This document shows positions 1 to 12,231 of a stretch of 64,000 bases of DNA, piece by piece (the stretch's first letter is position 1; each line of letters begins with the position of its first letter). Under the pieces are notes generated by a model. It worked only from the letters and a program-made list of their open reading frames with translations. It made no database searches and had not been told where the DNA came from. The translations under genes and the position numbers were made by a program. The DNA comes from Nicotiana tabacum (Eukaryota; Streptophyta; Magnoliopsida; Solanales; Solanaceae). The stretch spans positions 65,725,990 through 65,789,989 of the forward strand of contig NC_134095.1 in the NCBI RefSeq assembly GCF_000715075.1. The letters are read 5' to 3'.

Positions 1-2016
1 CGATATTGCACCATGTAGTATTGTACGCTGAATTTGTCGTAAGGTAATTGACATTAGTCCAAGGAAAAAGATTATTTGGAGATTATAAGTATGTACTATT
101 TCAAACAAGTGATAAGTAAATTCGTGGAGGTAATAAGGTGAACGAATCAAAGAAAATGAATTTCGTCGAAATTCGATATTTTGGGGTAAAATACGACCTA
201 AGTTATAATAATATGTATTTATTGACTAGTATCACGCAAGGCATCAGATGACCACGGTAGTATAATAAATAAAATATATTAAAAATGAGTAGTATTTTTA
301 GGTAATTTAAGATAATTCTTATCTATATGGGTAATTAGTTAATTATCGGGTAACGGGACATTACCTAATTAATTAAAAAAAATGAGACAAAGATTAAATC
401 CCCAAAAACGTGGCAAGCAACCACAAAGCTAAGAAATGACTCTTAGTCATTGTACGATGAGGTGGCTATCTAGGAAATGAAGAGTTTAATATGTAAAAGT
501 CTTAGTCTTTTTAGTCTCTTAGGTATAAAACATAAAATCTCTTAGAAATAGTGATAGAAATCATAGAATCCTTCTTTCCAATTCACAAAATATTCAAGAA
601 CGGTAATAGTAATAGAAATCACAGAACCCCTCTTTCCAATTCAACAAGCATTCAAGAACAGAATTTTTAATCCAACGTGTTTCAATAGAAATTCTTACAA
701 CCAAATATCCAACGAAAAATTGTTAGGACAATTCAACGTGAAAAATTTGCAGTGCTAAATGAGTACAGTGCAATCATTTCCAAGAAATATTATACGAATC
801 GACTCAGGTATGTTAAGACTATCCATTCTTTCTATTTGGTATGATCCATACGGTACAAACGAAATGAGCAAATGCACAACTTCCATAAATTACTCTATTC
901 GTAGAAATACTAGAGATATATATATTCTTATTTTTCCATGTGTCATATTATTCTATCATTTGTTCATGAGTCTCAAAAATACGTAAGTTGGAAAAGTTTA
1001 TTTCATGATATTAATCAGAGGCATAATGGTCTTATGACGTACTGAGAGATTTTATTAACGTATTTCATATGCATTTCATGCATTTATACATGCACATTGA
1101 CCCATGACCAGATGGCGTTATATACGCATATATATATATATATATATGGGATATGGGAAAGGTTATGGCCTTATATACGCACCACCACCTGATCAGCTGG
1201 TATACGTTGATGATTTGTCCACAGTAGCCGAAATGATATGATGGGATACCCTCAGAGGCTTGATGATGTTATGAACGCATATACCTAAGCATGGCATGAC
1301 ATTATACGCATATGCATGACATTATAAATATGAAATGATTTACCGAGCTATTCAGACATACATGTTGAGTCTTTTACTCCATGTTCGACATAGCATTCAT
1401 ACGCATATGCATGACACTATAATTATTTCATGATTTATAGAATTATCCAGACTTACAGGTTGAGTCATTTAGTCTCTATTTCTTCCATGTCTGTTATGTA
1501 CTTATTTATGTGCCTTACATACTCGGTACATTATTTGTACTGACATCCCTTTTTCCTGGGGACGCTGCATTTCATGCCTACAGGTTACGAATAGACACGT
1601 CGAGAGCCCTCCAAGTAGGCTATCAACCCAGCGGAAGATGTTGGTGCGCTCTATTTGCTTCGGAGTTGCTTGTTTGGTTAGTAAGATTTAGACGTGTATT
1701 GTTTGATATGGCGGGACTCTATCCCGACCTTTATAAAAATTATGTATTCTTAGAGGCTTGTAGATAGATGTCATGTACGTAAAATATTGTATGGCCTTGT
1801 TGGCCTATGTTTAGTATAACGGTGGTTAGTTTTGGTCTTATAGGCCCGTATGTCTTATGTATAAGTTGATATCACATGTTGTATTCTACTTATTTCATAG
1901 CAGCCTTCCAGCTTAGTTATCTATGATAAGTATGATATGGAAATATACGTTATGTTGGTACTTGGTTAAGTAAGGTACCGGGTGCCCGTCGCGGCCCATC
2001 GGTTTGGGTCTTGACA
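1..2016 (+). mobile_element. Element A, 5' LTR (left end cut off by window)
   Basis: Base 1 aligns with base 29091 of the 3' LTR copy, so about 88 bases of the LTR lie left of the window. The LTR ends in TTGACA at 2016, followed by a 4-base spacer and a PBS at 2021, which fixes the plus orientation. The other copy is 29003-30528 joined to 54158-54667, about 2.0 kb. By eye I count about 30 differences in the first 360 aligned bases, so the insertion is not recent. Short ORFs here (for example 759-986 and 1510-1767) match no protein family I know and are LTR sequence. Confidence 0.9.
1128..1147. repeat. TA dinucleotide microsatellite in element A LTR
   Basis: A run of alternating A and T, about 10 repeats. 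The matching place in the 3' LTR copy (near 30255) has only a few repeats, so the run changed length after insertion. Confidence 0.85.
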
Positions 2017-2020
2017 AAAG

Positions 2021-2032
2021 TGGTATCAGAGT
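2021..2032 (+). other. Primer binding site of element A (initiator tRNA-Met type)
   Basis: TGGTATCAGAGT starts 4 bases after the LTR end. It matches, with a final C-to-T change, the usual plant PBS TGGTATCAGAGC, which is complementary to the 3' end of initiator tRNA-Met. Confidence 0.88.
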
Positions 2033-2499
2033 AGTTCTGTCCTAGGGAGTCTGCAAGCCATGTCTAGTAGAGTCTTGTTTATGGGTGTGTCATGCACCAC
2101 ACTTATAAGCAGGAGGCTACAGGGCATTTAGGACTGTCACTCTTCCTTCATACTATAGATCATGTGGTAGAGCTCACTTATAAGAATTCAAATCCTGAAC
2201 TTTTATTCGTAATAAGACGATGCCTACGTTCAGAAAGACGATCGATAAGAGATATAGTTGTGGAAGTGTTGAGTTAGAGGAACTCGATTTTGCCTCTTGC
2301 CTATGATGAGTAAATAAGAGGTATTCAGCAGATCATGCATGTACTAAAAGGTGTACGGTTCTTGATAAAGAGCTTTTAGGATAATATACTTATTCACTCT
2401 TGCGGTAAAAAAAAGAGAATATAGGAATCGAAAGTTAGACACGAGCTGCAACAAGTAAAAGAAGCAAGGTGAAGAAGGGTACGAGATACCCAGTTAATA
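2033..2499 (+). other. Element A leader, left internal fragment
   Basis: Sequence between the PBS of A and the insertion point of element B. A 61-codon ORF (2092-2277) is the only open stretch and resembles no gag I know. The sequence resumes at 22901 on the far side of B. It reads like the untranslated leader of Ty3-gypsy elements with this PBS; assignment to the Tekay/Del group is only an impression. Confidence 0.6.
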
Positions 2500-2504
2500 A
2501 AGAT
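2500..2504. repeat. Target-site duplication of element B, left copy (AAGAT)
   Basis: AAGAT directly precedes the TGTCGC start of the LTR at 2505 and recurs at 22896-22900 directly after the CAACA end of the other LTR. A 5-bp duplication is normal for Ty3-gypsy integrase and proves B is one complete insertion in A. Confidence 0.93.
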
Positions 2505-5500
2505 TGTCGCGCCCTCTTTTTCTCCCTCCTTACGGAGAGAGGTCCGGGTTTCGACATTCATGGGGTGTAATGACTCATTTCCTTTAGGGAATTGGGTATT
2601 TGAAGAGTCGTCACCTTATGAGTTATGGTGCATTAGGGAACCTAGTGTGATTAACTCTTGGGTTGGTCTACATTACCAGAGATTAGGGTAAGGGCTCGAA
2701 GTAACCTCTAGGGAAAGGTGTTAGGCACCCTTCTTGGTCCCCAATTGTGGGTCCGACCGAACTTATATTCACAAATTAGTCCATTACAAGTAAACAGTTG
2801 AATCAAATAGGTTGCAGGTAAAACATGTTGGGTAACTCAAGTAATAGAATAAAATTTTTTTGAACAAAGTTGTAAACAAAGGTTTAGATAGAAAAGGAAT
2901 TTTGGTAAATGAGGAGTCCTAGGTTGGTTAGCCTATAGGATCACCCCACACAATGTCCTGTAAACACTGCTCGATGAGGGGCAACACGTGACATTAGCAT
3001 GTGGTCATCATATCCCATATCTACCCATCCCATCCCCTTAGTGGTCATGCAAAACGAGTGTTTGGTCAGCAATCTCTATTGCGTGCTGCTACCCGTCCCT
3101 TCCTAACAGTCCTGGAGGGAGTTAGGACCTCTACTATAAGTGGTTCTAGACAGACCCCGAAGGCCTTAAATGTGAAAATTCTAAGGCGACAAGAAGAACA
3201 CATAGGACTTTCAGCACATAAAAGGGAGCAATTAGAGGCTCAAAGTTTCCTGCTCAAACAAGGCACATAAACAGCGCCACTCAAGGACAATTAATGCCTT
3301 TTATTAGACAGTATCTTAAGGCAGGATGTCTAGGCGAATATGCAGAAGACAAACAATTTCTTTTTAGACTCAGAAGTGATAACCCTAACAGTTGCCTATC
3401 GATTTTAAAAAGCCTGTTAGGATCAGAAAACATTAAGCAATAGGAACAGTTTTAGAGATGCAGTTTTGGAAATGCCCCAAAGGCTTGCCTGTACGCGGAG
3501 TACTGATGGCTACATTTATAGTAAATCAAAGCATGTTTTGAAACGAACTTCTTTAAAACCAATAGGCATGCTGTCTAATGATAGATTGAGGCAGTTTAAA
3601 AGAACTTGTTTCATAAATATAAACTACGTAATTAAACCAATCAAAAGTGAACTAAGCGTGGACTAAGTTGAATTACTTAGACTAGTTTAGACTGACAGGC
3701 AGAATTTCGAATATGATTCCCTATAGACATGATATCTAACTTCGTTGATCTGATTTTAAGACATGCAGACATGAAAACATACATAAACACTTGCCATAAC
3801 AGAATCTGGATTTGGTCTTATAGGCATGACATATATTAGTTAAGTCGATTTTAAGACATTGAAGACATGATTATTTGGAACCTATAGGCATGGTTTCTAG
3901 CATGGCGAGATGATAAAATGTAAAGCCCTATAAGCATGATTTCTACTTGATAAAGCAATCAGATTAAATGTAAAGTCCTATGAACATGATTTCTACCCGT
4001 ATTACCCCATAAAACATGTATCTGCCTATCCCTTTCACTAAATACCCCAATATTTGTTTACAAGTTATTACAGACCAATGAATGAATTACATAAGTAAAT
4101 AAGAAAACAAGAAGCTATTCTATAGGAAGCCTTCGATTAGGCCCATATTTCCCAAAGCCTCTAATGGCCTCAAATGCCTCAATTCCATAGACAATGTCAG
4201 CGTATAGGTGCATTAAAGTTCCCTAAGGATCTCAAGGATCCTTGACAGTACTTACACCTAGACTTAGTAACCAAAGATTGAAAAAGTGCAGTGTGGAAAG
4301 GCCAGCCTCAGTATACCAGAGTTCAGAGGGTTCTCAAGAGGATCCTAAGGTAGTACACATACTAGAGGGGGCAGAACTTATTGACTAGGAGTAGAGTGAT
4401 AGTGATTGACAAAAGTTGAAGGTTTTAGTGAAAAACTGTATTAAAAGGAAGTTTGTTTGAAAGTAATTTAGTAAAACACAGAGACTATTTGAAAAGAGAT
4501 TGAAGAAATGAACAGAAGTCCAAACACAACACCTTAGAACAGGTTCATACACAACCAGGAGTCACAGCACCAAAACCGGTTCAGTAGCCACAAACAGGGG
4601 TCAAAGGGTTTGGGGGATACATAGGATATGATGGTAAGCACATAACAAGTAAGTGATAATTGGTATAGAAATGCTCAGAAACACACAGAGGGGTAATATA
4701 CTGATCTTAATGAAGGGAAGTATATAACATGCTAAAAATGTAAACATCAACTACAAGTTTCACAACAAAACCACAAATAGAAGCAAACTAGAAATAGGAT
4801 GAACTGAAATAATAAGAGAATCATATTGTTGTTGGAACTATGAATTGAAACTAGAACATACCAGCAAAGAGGACAGTAAGCAAAGTGAAACAACAAGAGA
4901 ACACAATGATTAGCCTTCTCTTGCAGCCAGCTAACTTAGAGCAGTAGCAAGTAGCACAAAGAGAGAGCAAAATGTTTTAAGGGTGAGAGACAGCTTTTGA
5001 ACCAAGAGTGTTCGTGTCTTGTGTTGATGAAAGACTAAGGTATTTATAGTTTTAAAGTAGGTAGTAAATAAAGTAAAAATCAAAGTCCATGAGTAACTAA
5101 GGAACTCAGAATCAGTCATTCAGGTAATCAAGGTAAATACTCCACTTAAGTTAAGGGAATTAACTCAAACGGTAAGAACAAATGGTAAATAAGGAAAGAA
5201 ATGAGTATACAACTAATAAAGAAAGATTCAAGTTCAGAAAACTCCAATTAAGGAAATGGTTTAGTAAGAATAAAGTACCATAGCAAATAAGGCAGGGGAA
5301 TCAGTTAACGAGGTAGAATTTTAGGGTTTAAAAGAGGATCTTTCAATCAAACCATAAAATAAGGAATCCAGAATCAATCAAGAGGAAATTATGATTCAAT
5401 ACTCAACATATAAATAGAGTAAGAGCAAGCAGACGTAGCAAACAGGCAGGGTCAGCAATATCGATAGAAAGATGCAAGTCTTGAACAATCGATGAACATA

Positions 5501-6793
5501 ATCACATAGAGGTGGTGTAAGTTAGGCTAAGAACTCAATAAGAACCAAACAAAGAAGATCAAGAAAAATTAGGGATTTTAAATAAGTCTAGTTGAAAAAG
5601 CAGTAAGAACATAGAATCAGTCGAGATATGCAAAGGATAGAAGTTCAAACACAAAAATCAGTTTAAACAAAGTATAGAAGAAGTTCTAAAAAAACCTAAC
5701 TTTAGAAGAAAGTGAAAACAACTTGAAATCGATGACTTTTGTAAAAGAGGTTCAAGAGCAGTGTAAAAAATAAAAGGAACGGAATCAAATCGTTTAAAAC
5801 TAGCACAGATCTAGGAGATGTAAACAAAGCTAGGGTTTCAGAAGAAACCCAAGTAGAGATGGAAACCTGTTTAGACACTCAAAGATCGTAACAAATACGG
5901 TGTGATTTTTCTCGGAATCACACCGGAGTAGCCATGAATAGCCAAAACAGCAAACCCTAGATATAAGTTGGCGTGGCCCAGGGCCCTTGAAAGCCTCAAA
6001 GAAGATGAGCATGGCAAAGGAGGAACCATTGGAGGCTTAGGGGTCGAAGGGTGGTCACCAGAGAAGACCAGAGAAGGGAGGTGGTTGAAAAAGGGTTAGG
6101 GTTAGGTTGAGAGAAGAGAGGAGATAAGAGGATTTGAGGGCGGCAGTGTGTAGAGAATGATTAGGGTTAGGGGTCGTTTAGGATTAAAAAGAAAAAAAAC
6201 CCATGATCTAACGGGTTTTGGGTTGGGTAAGTGTATATAGGGTCTAGGTCGGGTATTTTAGTATGAAATTGGGCTGGGGTTGGGTTCAATTTAGGCTATA
6301 ATCGAAATGCAAATCTAGTTATAATTTAAATAGCCAATTTTCCCTATTTAATTTATAATAAATAATAAACAATTTCTAAAAAATAATTTTATGTACCAAA
6401 ATGATTTAAAATATATATTTATCATTTTAAAAATATAGATACCAATTTTACGCATATAAAAAGTAATTATACATTAAATGAGCCAATATTGCAATTATAT
6501 ACAATTTAGCCTAAAAATACCAAATGCAATTATAAAAAATGCAATAAAAATATATATTAACCATATTTTAGCATACATATAGGAATTAAATGACTAAGGA
6601 ATCATAACAATTATTTGGTAAATAATTATTGGGGATTTTATGAATAAAAGGAGAGAAAATAAATCAATTTAAATCCTTAAAATTATGAAAAAATTATAAA
6701 AACACTGTGCATGCTTATATATGTATGTATATGCTATTTTGAAGTTATTTATGCATATTTAAAAAATATATAGGGAAAACTTGGGTATAAACA
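2505..6793 (-). mobile_element. Element B (Ogre/Tat-type), 3' LTR, 4289 bp
   Basis: It starts TGTCGCGCCC and ends TATAAACA on the plus strand, and aligns throughout with 18416-22895. Coding sequence of B is on the minus strand, so this is the element's 3' LTR. The copies differ by about 8% over the first 355 bases (my count by eye), mainly substitutions. The other copy is longer partly through a short tandem duplication near 22190-22310. LTRs over 4 kb are typical of Ogre elements. Short ORFs such as 3001-3270, 3466-3666, 4931-5119 and 5830-6012 match nothing I recognise. Confidence 0.92.
5041..5048 (-). promoter_or_regulatory. TATA box in element B 3' LTR
   Basis: TATAAATA on the minus strand. 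The sequence downstream in element sense is rich in CTCTCT, as in plant LTR transcription starts. The same box is at 20931-20938 in the 5' LTR, the copy that would drive genomic RNA. No start site can be proven from sequence. Confidence 0.55.
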
Positions 6794-6797
6794 GATG

Positions 6798-6807
6798 CCC
6801 CTTCTTT
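6798..6807 (-). other. Polypurine tract of element B
   Basis: In element sense AAAGAAGGGG lies 4 bases before the 3' LTR. This is the expected place of the primer for plus-strand DNA synthesis. Confidence 0.7.
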
Positions 6808-6885
6808 ACCTGGGAAGGATGAAAGAGTTTTCGGGTAAAGAAATGATGGCCAATTTTGACTAGACGGGATGTTTTGAAAGACAGA

Positions 6886-6953
6886 GGCCAAACTTCGATC
6901 TTCGAGTTCCCTACATATCCCAGGTTTTACAGGAATCAGGCCATGTATAGTTC
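6886..6953 (-). ncRNA. Conserved nested-pseudoknot RNA motif, copy B2 (before 3' LTR)
   Basis: Minus-strand helices: P1 TACAT 6947-6943 with ATGTA 6916-6912; P2 GGCC 6942-6939 with GGCC 6889-6886; P3 AT/CC (6936-6935, 6933-6932) with GGAT 6920-6917, one T bulged; P4 AACT 6908-6905 with AGTT 6894-6891. One T (6890) separates P4 and P2'. GAA precedes the P1 region, and TGATTC joins P2 to P3, as in the other four copies. P1 carries a 2-base insertion relative to them. It ends about 90 bases from the 3' LTR, as copy C3 does in element C. No family is assigned. Confidence 0.7.
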
Positions 6954-7159
6954 TGGATTCACCCGCGGAGTATGCCGATGAAATTATTGCAAGAACGGAC
7001 ACGAGATGCGCAAGCGGTTACGGTGAGTGGTTAAAGATCGGGATGGTTGGAGTGAATTGGAGTGAGATTGATCCTGCTAGGATAGCGGTTGCTAACTAGT
7101 TACCTACAGATAAAAGATGCCACAAACGTATTTGCAAAATTTTAAACATGATGCAAATT

Positions 7160-7430
7160 CCCTTCGGGCCATGGTGGTTGTCTTTGGACAATTAAAGATG
7201 ACGTCCTTGGACCATGAAGTCCTGGGCCATGAATTGTTTAGTGAGGGATTCGCAGGTCATGAAATGATGTTCTCGGACCATGAAAATGGTGCCTCCGAAC
7301 CATGACGCCTTTGAATAACGATATGCAAATTCGAGAGATCCTTAGGCCATGGAATGGTGTCTTCCGGCTATGAGGATGATGCCTTGAGACTATGATGCCT
7401 TTGGATAGATTGGTGATGTTTCAGCCTATG
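7160..7430 (-). repeat. Degenerate CCATGA-containing repeats in element B 3' UTR
   Basis: GGACCATGA, GGGCCATGA, GGTCATGA and similar 8-9-mers recur at roughly 30-base intervals. The repeat is too decayed to give a firm unit. It lies between motif B2 and the hairpin array. Confidence 0.5.
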
Positions 7431-7481
7431 ATATGCAATAATATGATGTTATCAAGACAACGCTTATTCTTGTGAAATGGA

Positions 7482-8072
7482 GGGCAGAGCTTAGCCCGAT
7501 TGAGAAGCAAATAGATAGTATTAGCAATAGAGCAATATTTGTGCAAAGAGGGACAATGCTTAGTCCCATGCGAATGTGGATGCAAGAATTAGCCTCATGC
7601 AAGTATGAAGGCAAGTATTAGCCTCATGCAGATAGGGAGTCAAGGATTAGACTCACGCAAGTGCGGAGGCAGGATTAGACTCACGGAGTCAAGGACTAGA
7701 CTCATGTAAATGGGGAGGCAAGGATTATCCTCATGCAAATGAGGAGGCAAGGATTAGCCCCATAGAGTCAAGGAATAGACTCGTGTAAACAGGGAGGCAA
7801 AGATTAGCCTCATGGAGTCAAGGATTAGACTCATGCAAATGGACAGACAAGGATTAGCCTCATGGAGTCAAGGATTAGACTCATGCAAATGGGGAGGCAA
7901 GTATTTGTCTCATGCAAGTATGAAGTCAAGGATTAGACTCATGCAAGTATGGAGGCAAGGATTAGCCTCGTGCAAGTAGGGAGGCAGGGATTAGCCTCAT
8001 GCAAGTATGGAGTCAAGGATTAGACTCATGCAAGTAGGGAGTCAAGGATTAGACACATGCAAGTAGGGAGCA
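7482..8072 (-). repeat. Tandem array of short hairpins in element B 3' UTR
   Basis: About 20 units of roughly 22-35 bases. Each has two complementary 4-5 base arms around an 8-base loop close to AAGGATTA. Arms occur as GAGTC/GACTC, GAGGC/GCCTC, GGGAC/GTCCC (7550-7567) and GGGC/GCCC (7482-7497). Most units keep arms that match each other although arm sequence changes between units; about a third carry one mismatch. The array is in the 3' UTR between integrase and LTR, the region known in Tat/Ogre elements to collect satellite-like repeats. Confidence 0.8.
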
Positions 8073-8455
8073 AGTAGTGAGTAAAAGTAGCATGTGTCTT
8101 AGTTAGAGATGTATATTCGGTGTCTGATAGCTTGATTGATAGTAATCGTGCTACGTGCATATATCTGCGGATGTCATCGTTACGTCAATCGTGCATGCAT
8201 TCAAAGAAAAATTGTAAGTTCTGTGACGGGAGGTTGATTCGTGCTTTTGTCGGATGGCTTTGCCCTGCTTCATTCTGAAAGCCCCTTCGAGCCCCCTAGG
8301 AAGCACCTGATTATTATGGAAATAGAACGTTTGCGAAAAATATGCAATTATTGATAAGAAATAGAGTTTTTTTGGGAACATATTGATATATCAAGTAATT
8401 TTGATGAACTAGTGGCTGTAACACGTCTTAAAGGCATTGCAACTATCTCACATTG

Positions 8456-8664
8456 GAATTTTGAGGGTCCTCCTCAAAATTCTGCCCCAGTTTGGTAGAT
8501 GATTTTTAACTGTTTGCGGATGATGGGCCCTGCTGAACCTTCTTTGGAATTTTGAGAATCCTTCTCAAAATTCTTCCCCATTTCTTGACTGATTACTAAC
8601 TTCCTGACACATGTTGGCGTTTACTGGACTTGCTCCGGAATTTTGAGGACCCTCCTCAAAATTC
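8456..8664 (-). repeat. Three 91-bp-spaced hairpins in element B 3' UTR
   Basis: Three inverted repeats with perfect 11-bp stems and 5-base loops at 8456-8482, 8547-8573 and 8638-8664. The starts are exactly 91 bases apart. The first and third have stem GAATTTTGAGG/CCTCAAAATTC. The middle one has GAATTTTGAGA/TCTCAAAATTC, a compensated change. In element sense each begins just after TGGGGCAG or a variant of it, and a similar GGGGCAG follows pol in element C near 45881. Confidence 0.85.
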
Positions 8665-8711
8665 TGCCCCAGTTTCCGATCTTGGGGGGAAATGCAAATT
8701 TTATTATAATA

Positions 8712-8775
8712 TGACCGAACCCATAAGGCTGCCTACGTATCCCCTCTTAAACGGGAATCAAGTCAAGCGTAATTC
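8712..8775 (-). ncRNA. Conserved nested-pseudoknot RNA motif, copy B1 (after pol)
   Basis: Minus-strand helices: P1 TTACG 8772-8768 with CGTAG 8737-8733 (one T.G); P2 TGACT 8765-8761 with GGTCA 8716-8712 (one T.G); P3 AT/CCC (8758-8757, 8755-8753) with GGGAT 8743-8739; P4 AGCC 8730-8727 with GGTT 8721-8718 (one G.T). C8717 is the only base between P4 and P2'. GAA and TGATTC are conserved. It begins about 30 bases after the pol stop at 8806. Confidence 0.75.
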
Positions 8776-8805
8776 AATTATATCAGAAGAGAAAATGAAA
8801 AGTAT

Positions 8806-11800
8806 CTAAGCATAGTATCTCATGACTGCATCTGAATTGATCGGTTTTGGACAGACTTCTCCGTCCATTTATGCAAGTATGAGTGCTCCACTTGTTAGTA
8901 CTCTATGAATCATGTACGGTCCTTTCCAGTTGGGAGAGAATTTCCTTTTGGCTTCATCTTGGTGTGGGAAGATTTTCTTCAATACCAGCTGCCCTGGTGC
9001 GAACTATCTTAGTTTGACTCTTTTGTTGAAAGCTCTGGACATTCTGTTCTGATAAAGTTGGTCGTGACACACTGCGTTCATCCTCTTTCCATCAATAATG
9101 GCCAATTGTTCATAGGGACTCCTTATCTACTCTGCATCGCTAAGTTCAGCTTCTTGTATGATTCTTAAAGAAGGAATTTCCACCTCAGCTGGGATGACAG
9201 CCTCGGTACCATAGACCAACATGTAGGGAGTTGCCCCGGTTGACGTGCAAACCGTAGTGCAGTATCCTAACAGAGCAAAGGGTAACTTCTCATGCCATTA
9301 CTTGTGGTTTTCTACCATTTTCCTTAATATCTTTTTTATGTTCTTGTTTGCGGCTTCTACGACTCCATTAATCTGAGGTTTGTAGGTTGTAGAATTCTTG
9401 TGCTTGATTTTGAAAGTTTCACACATAACTTTCATCAGATCATTGTTGAGATTGGCGGCATTATCAGCAATAATGGACTCGGGAACTCCAAATCGACAAA
9501 CAATACGATCCTTGACAAAATATGCGACGACTTTCTTAGTTACAGCTTTGTAAGATGCAACCTCTACCCAGTTTGTGAAGTAATCAATGGCTACCAGAAT
9601 GAACCTATGTCCATTTGAGGCAGTGGGCTCAATCGGACCAATAACATCCATTCCCCAAGCGGCGAATGACCAAGGTGAGCTTGTTACATTGAGCTCGTTT
9701 GGCGGCACTTTTATCATATCGGCCTGTACTTGACATTGAAAGCATTTTCAGACATACTGAATGCAATCCGTCTCCATGGTCATCCAAAAGAAACCTGCCA
9801 TGAGTATCTTCTTGGCCAAGACGAAACCATTCATGTGCGGACCACAGGTCCCAGCATGCACATCCTCAAGTATCTTAGAAGCCTCCTACGCATTGACACA
9901 TCTTAGCAATCCCAGATCCGGGGTTCTTCTATACAGGTTTCCTCCACTGTGGAAGAAGTGATTTGATAATCTCCGGAGCGTGCGTTTCTGAGTGTGATTT
10001 GCATGCTCCGGGTATGCTCCTTTTGATAAGTATTCTTTGATGTCATGGAACCATGGCTTTCCATCTGCTTCTTCCTCGACATTAGCACAATAGGCCGGAT
10101 AATTATGGATCCTCACCGGAATGGGATCAATATAGTTCTTATCTGGATGTTGTATCATTGATGATAAAGTAGCTAATGTGTCGGCAAAATCATTCTGAAT
10201 TCTGGGCACATGTCGGAATTCTATCTTTGTGAACCTCTTTCTCAATTCCTGCGCATGGTGCAGATATGGCAATATCTTGGAATTCTTGGTGGCCCACACT
10301 CCTTGTACTTGGTGCATGAGAAAATCTGAATCGTTGATCCCCAACAGCTCCTGAATGTTCATGTCGACTGCCATGTTGATCCCTAGTATATAGGCTTCAT
10401 ATTCGGCTATGTTGTTAGTGCAGGGAAATCCGGTTTAGCAGATACCGGATAATGTTGACCCGTTTCTGATACCAAAACTGCTCAAATACCTACTCCTTTG
10501 AAATTTGCGGCTCCGTCAAAGAACATCCTCCAACCGTCATATGCTTCGGTAATATCTTCCCCTACAAATGACACTTCTTAATCAGGAAAATATGTTTTCA
10601 AGGGTTTGTATTCTCCTCCCACTGAATTTTCAGCAAGGTGATCGGACAACGCTTGTCTTTTGACCGCCTTTTGAGTTACATAGACGATATCGAACTCACT
10701 CAGTAGTATCTGCCATTTAACCAACTTCCCAGTGGGCATGGGTTTCTGAAATATGCACTTTAGTGGATCCATTCTGGATATGAGGTAGGTAGTGTAGGCA
10801 CAGAAGTAATGCCTCAATTTCTGGGCTATCTAGGTCAAAGCACAACAAGTGCGTTCACAGAGAATACCGTGCTTCATAAGGTGTAAACTTCTTACTCAAG
10901 TAATATATGACTTGCTCTTTTCTTCCTGTCACGTCATGTTATCCCAAAATGCATGCAAAGGCTCCATCCAATACAAATAGATAGAGTAGCAAAGGTCGCC
11001 CTGGTTCTGGCGGGACCAGAACTGGTGGTGTGGACAGGTACTCCTTAATCTTGTCAAAAGCTTTATGACAATCCTCGGTCCAACTTGTCTCGGCATCTTT
11101 CCTCAGCATCTTGAAGATGGGTTCACATATGACCGTGGACTGTGCTATGAAGCGACTGATGTAGTTGAGACGCCCTAGGAAGCTCATCACATCCTTTTTG
11201 CACTTGGGAGGTGGTAACTCTTGAATAGCTTTGACATTATATGGATCCAGCTCGATCCCTCGGCGACTGATAATGAATCCCAGTAATTTTCCTGCGGGAA
11301 CCCCGAATGCACACTTTGCGGGTTTCAGTTTCAAGTTGTACCTCCTTAGCCTGTCAAAGAACTTTCTCAAGTATGCTATTTGATCTGCTGCCCTTTTGGA
11401 TTTGATAATAACGTCATCCACATACACCTCTATTTCTTTATGGATCATATCATGGAAGATAGTTGTCATGGCTCTCATGTAAGTGGCCCCAGCATTTTTC
11501 AGACCGAATGGCATCATCTTGTAACAGTATACACCCCAAGGTGTAATAAAAGCTATCTTCTCTACATCTTCTTCATCCATCCAAATCTAGTGATAGCCCG
11601 AAAAGTAATCCACAATGGATTGGAGTTCATGCTTGGCGCAATTGTCAATTAAAATATGTATATTTGGCAGTGGGAAGTCGTCTTTGGGACTTGCTCTATT
11701 TAAATCCCGATAGTCAACACATACCCTAACCTTCCCGTCTTTCTTTTGAACTGGCATGATGTTAGCTAACTAGGTTGGATATTCAACCATCCTGAGAACC

Positions 11801-12231
11801 TTGGCTTTGATCTGCTTGGTCACTTCCTCCTTGATTTTCAGATTTATGTCTGGTTTGAATTTTCTCAATTTCTTCTTAACTGGCGAACACATGGGATTAG
11901 TAGGAAACTTGTGAGCTACTATGGAATTGCTCAAACCAGTCATGTATTACCATGCGAATATGTCCTTATATTCTTTTAGGAATGAATGTACTCTTCCTTT
12001 TCTATTGGCGATAAGTGAATGCTGATGCGGTTCTCTTTGACGGTCTCGATGTCTCCCAAATTTACTGCTTCGGTTTCGTCCAGATTGGACTTAGGCTTAT
12101 TTTCAAAATTCTCAACCTACCTGACAATTTCCTCGGGTATCTTATCTTCTTCCTCTAAGTCACTATTCTTATGTTACGTTGCCTCATTACATGTCACAGT
12201 CACTGGTTCATCAGGAAAAGTAATAATAGCA
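8806..12231 (-). pseudogene. pol: Element B pol: RT, RNase H, second RNase H, integrase (broken)
   Basis: The polyprotein that would copy and integrate the element. Visible in order: reverse transcriptase with an intact YVDD box (open stretch 11580-10939); a Ty3-type RNase H remnant (10817-10578); a second, archaeal-type RNase H (about 10510-10120) as known for the Tat lineage; integrase with GMDVIGP and a VEAANK glutamate (9717-9298). The second integrase aspartate is present, but the usual DNGAN reads DNAAN. Similarity continues past the TAA at 9298 to a TAG at 8806-8808. Stops, for example at 9298, 9886, 10578 and 10939, break it throughout. The closest relative in the window is C pol at 42114-45591. 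It cannot be functional. Confidence 0.88.

Noticed and set aside
759..986. 75-codon ORF in the element A LTR (and its relative at 29911-30114)
   Set aside because: It is present in both LTRs but with an altered frame and length, has no known domain, and lies in AT-rich LTR sequence; there is no support for a gene.
6886..6953. Naming the pseudoknot motif an HDV ribozyme
   Set aside because: Helix order fits, but the P4-P2' joiner is 1-2 bases where HDV-like ribozymes need a catalytic C plus adenines, and P1 is 5-6 bp, not 7. Kept as an unnamed structured RNA.
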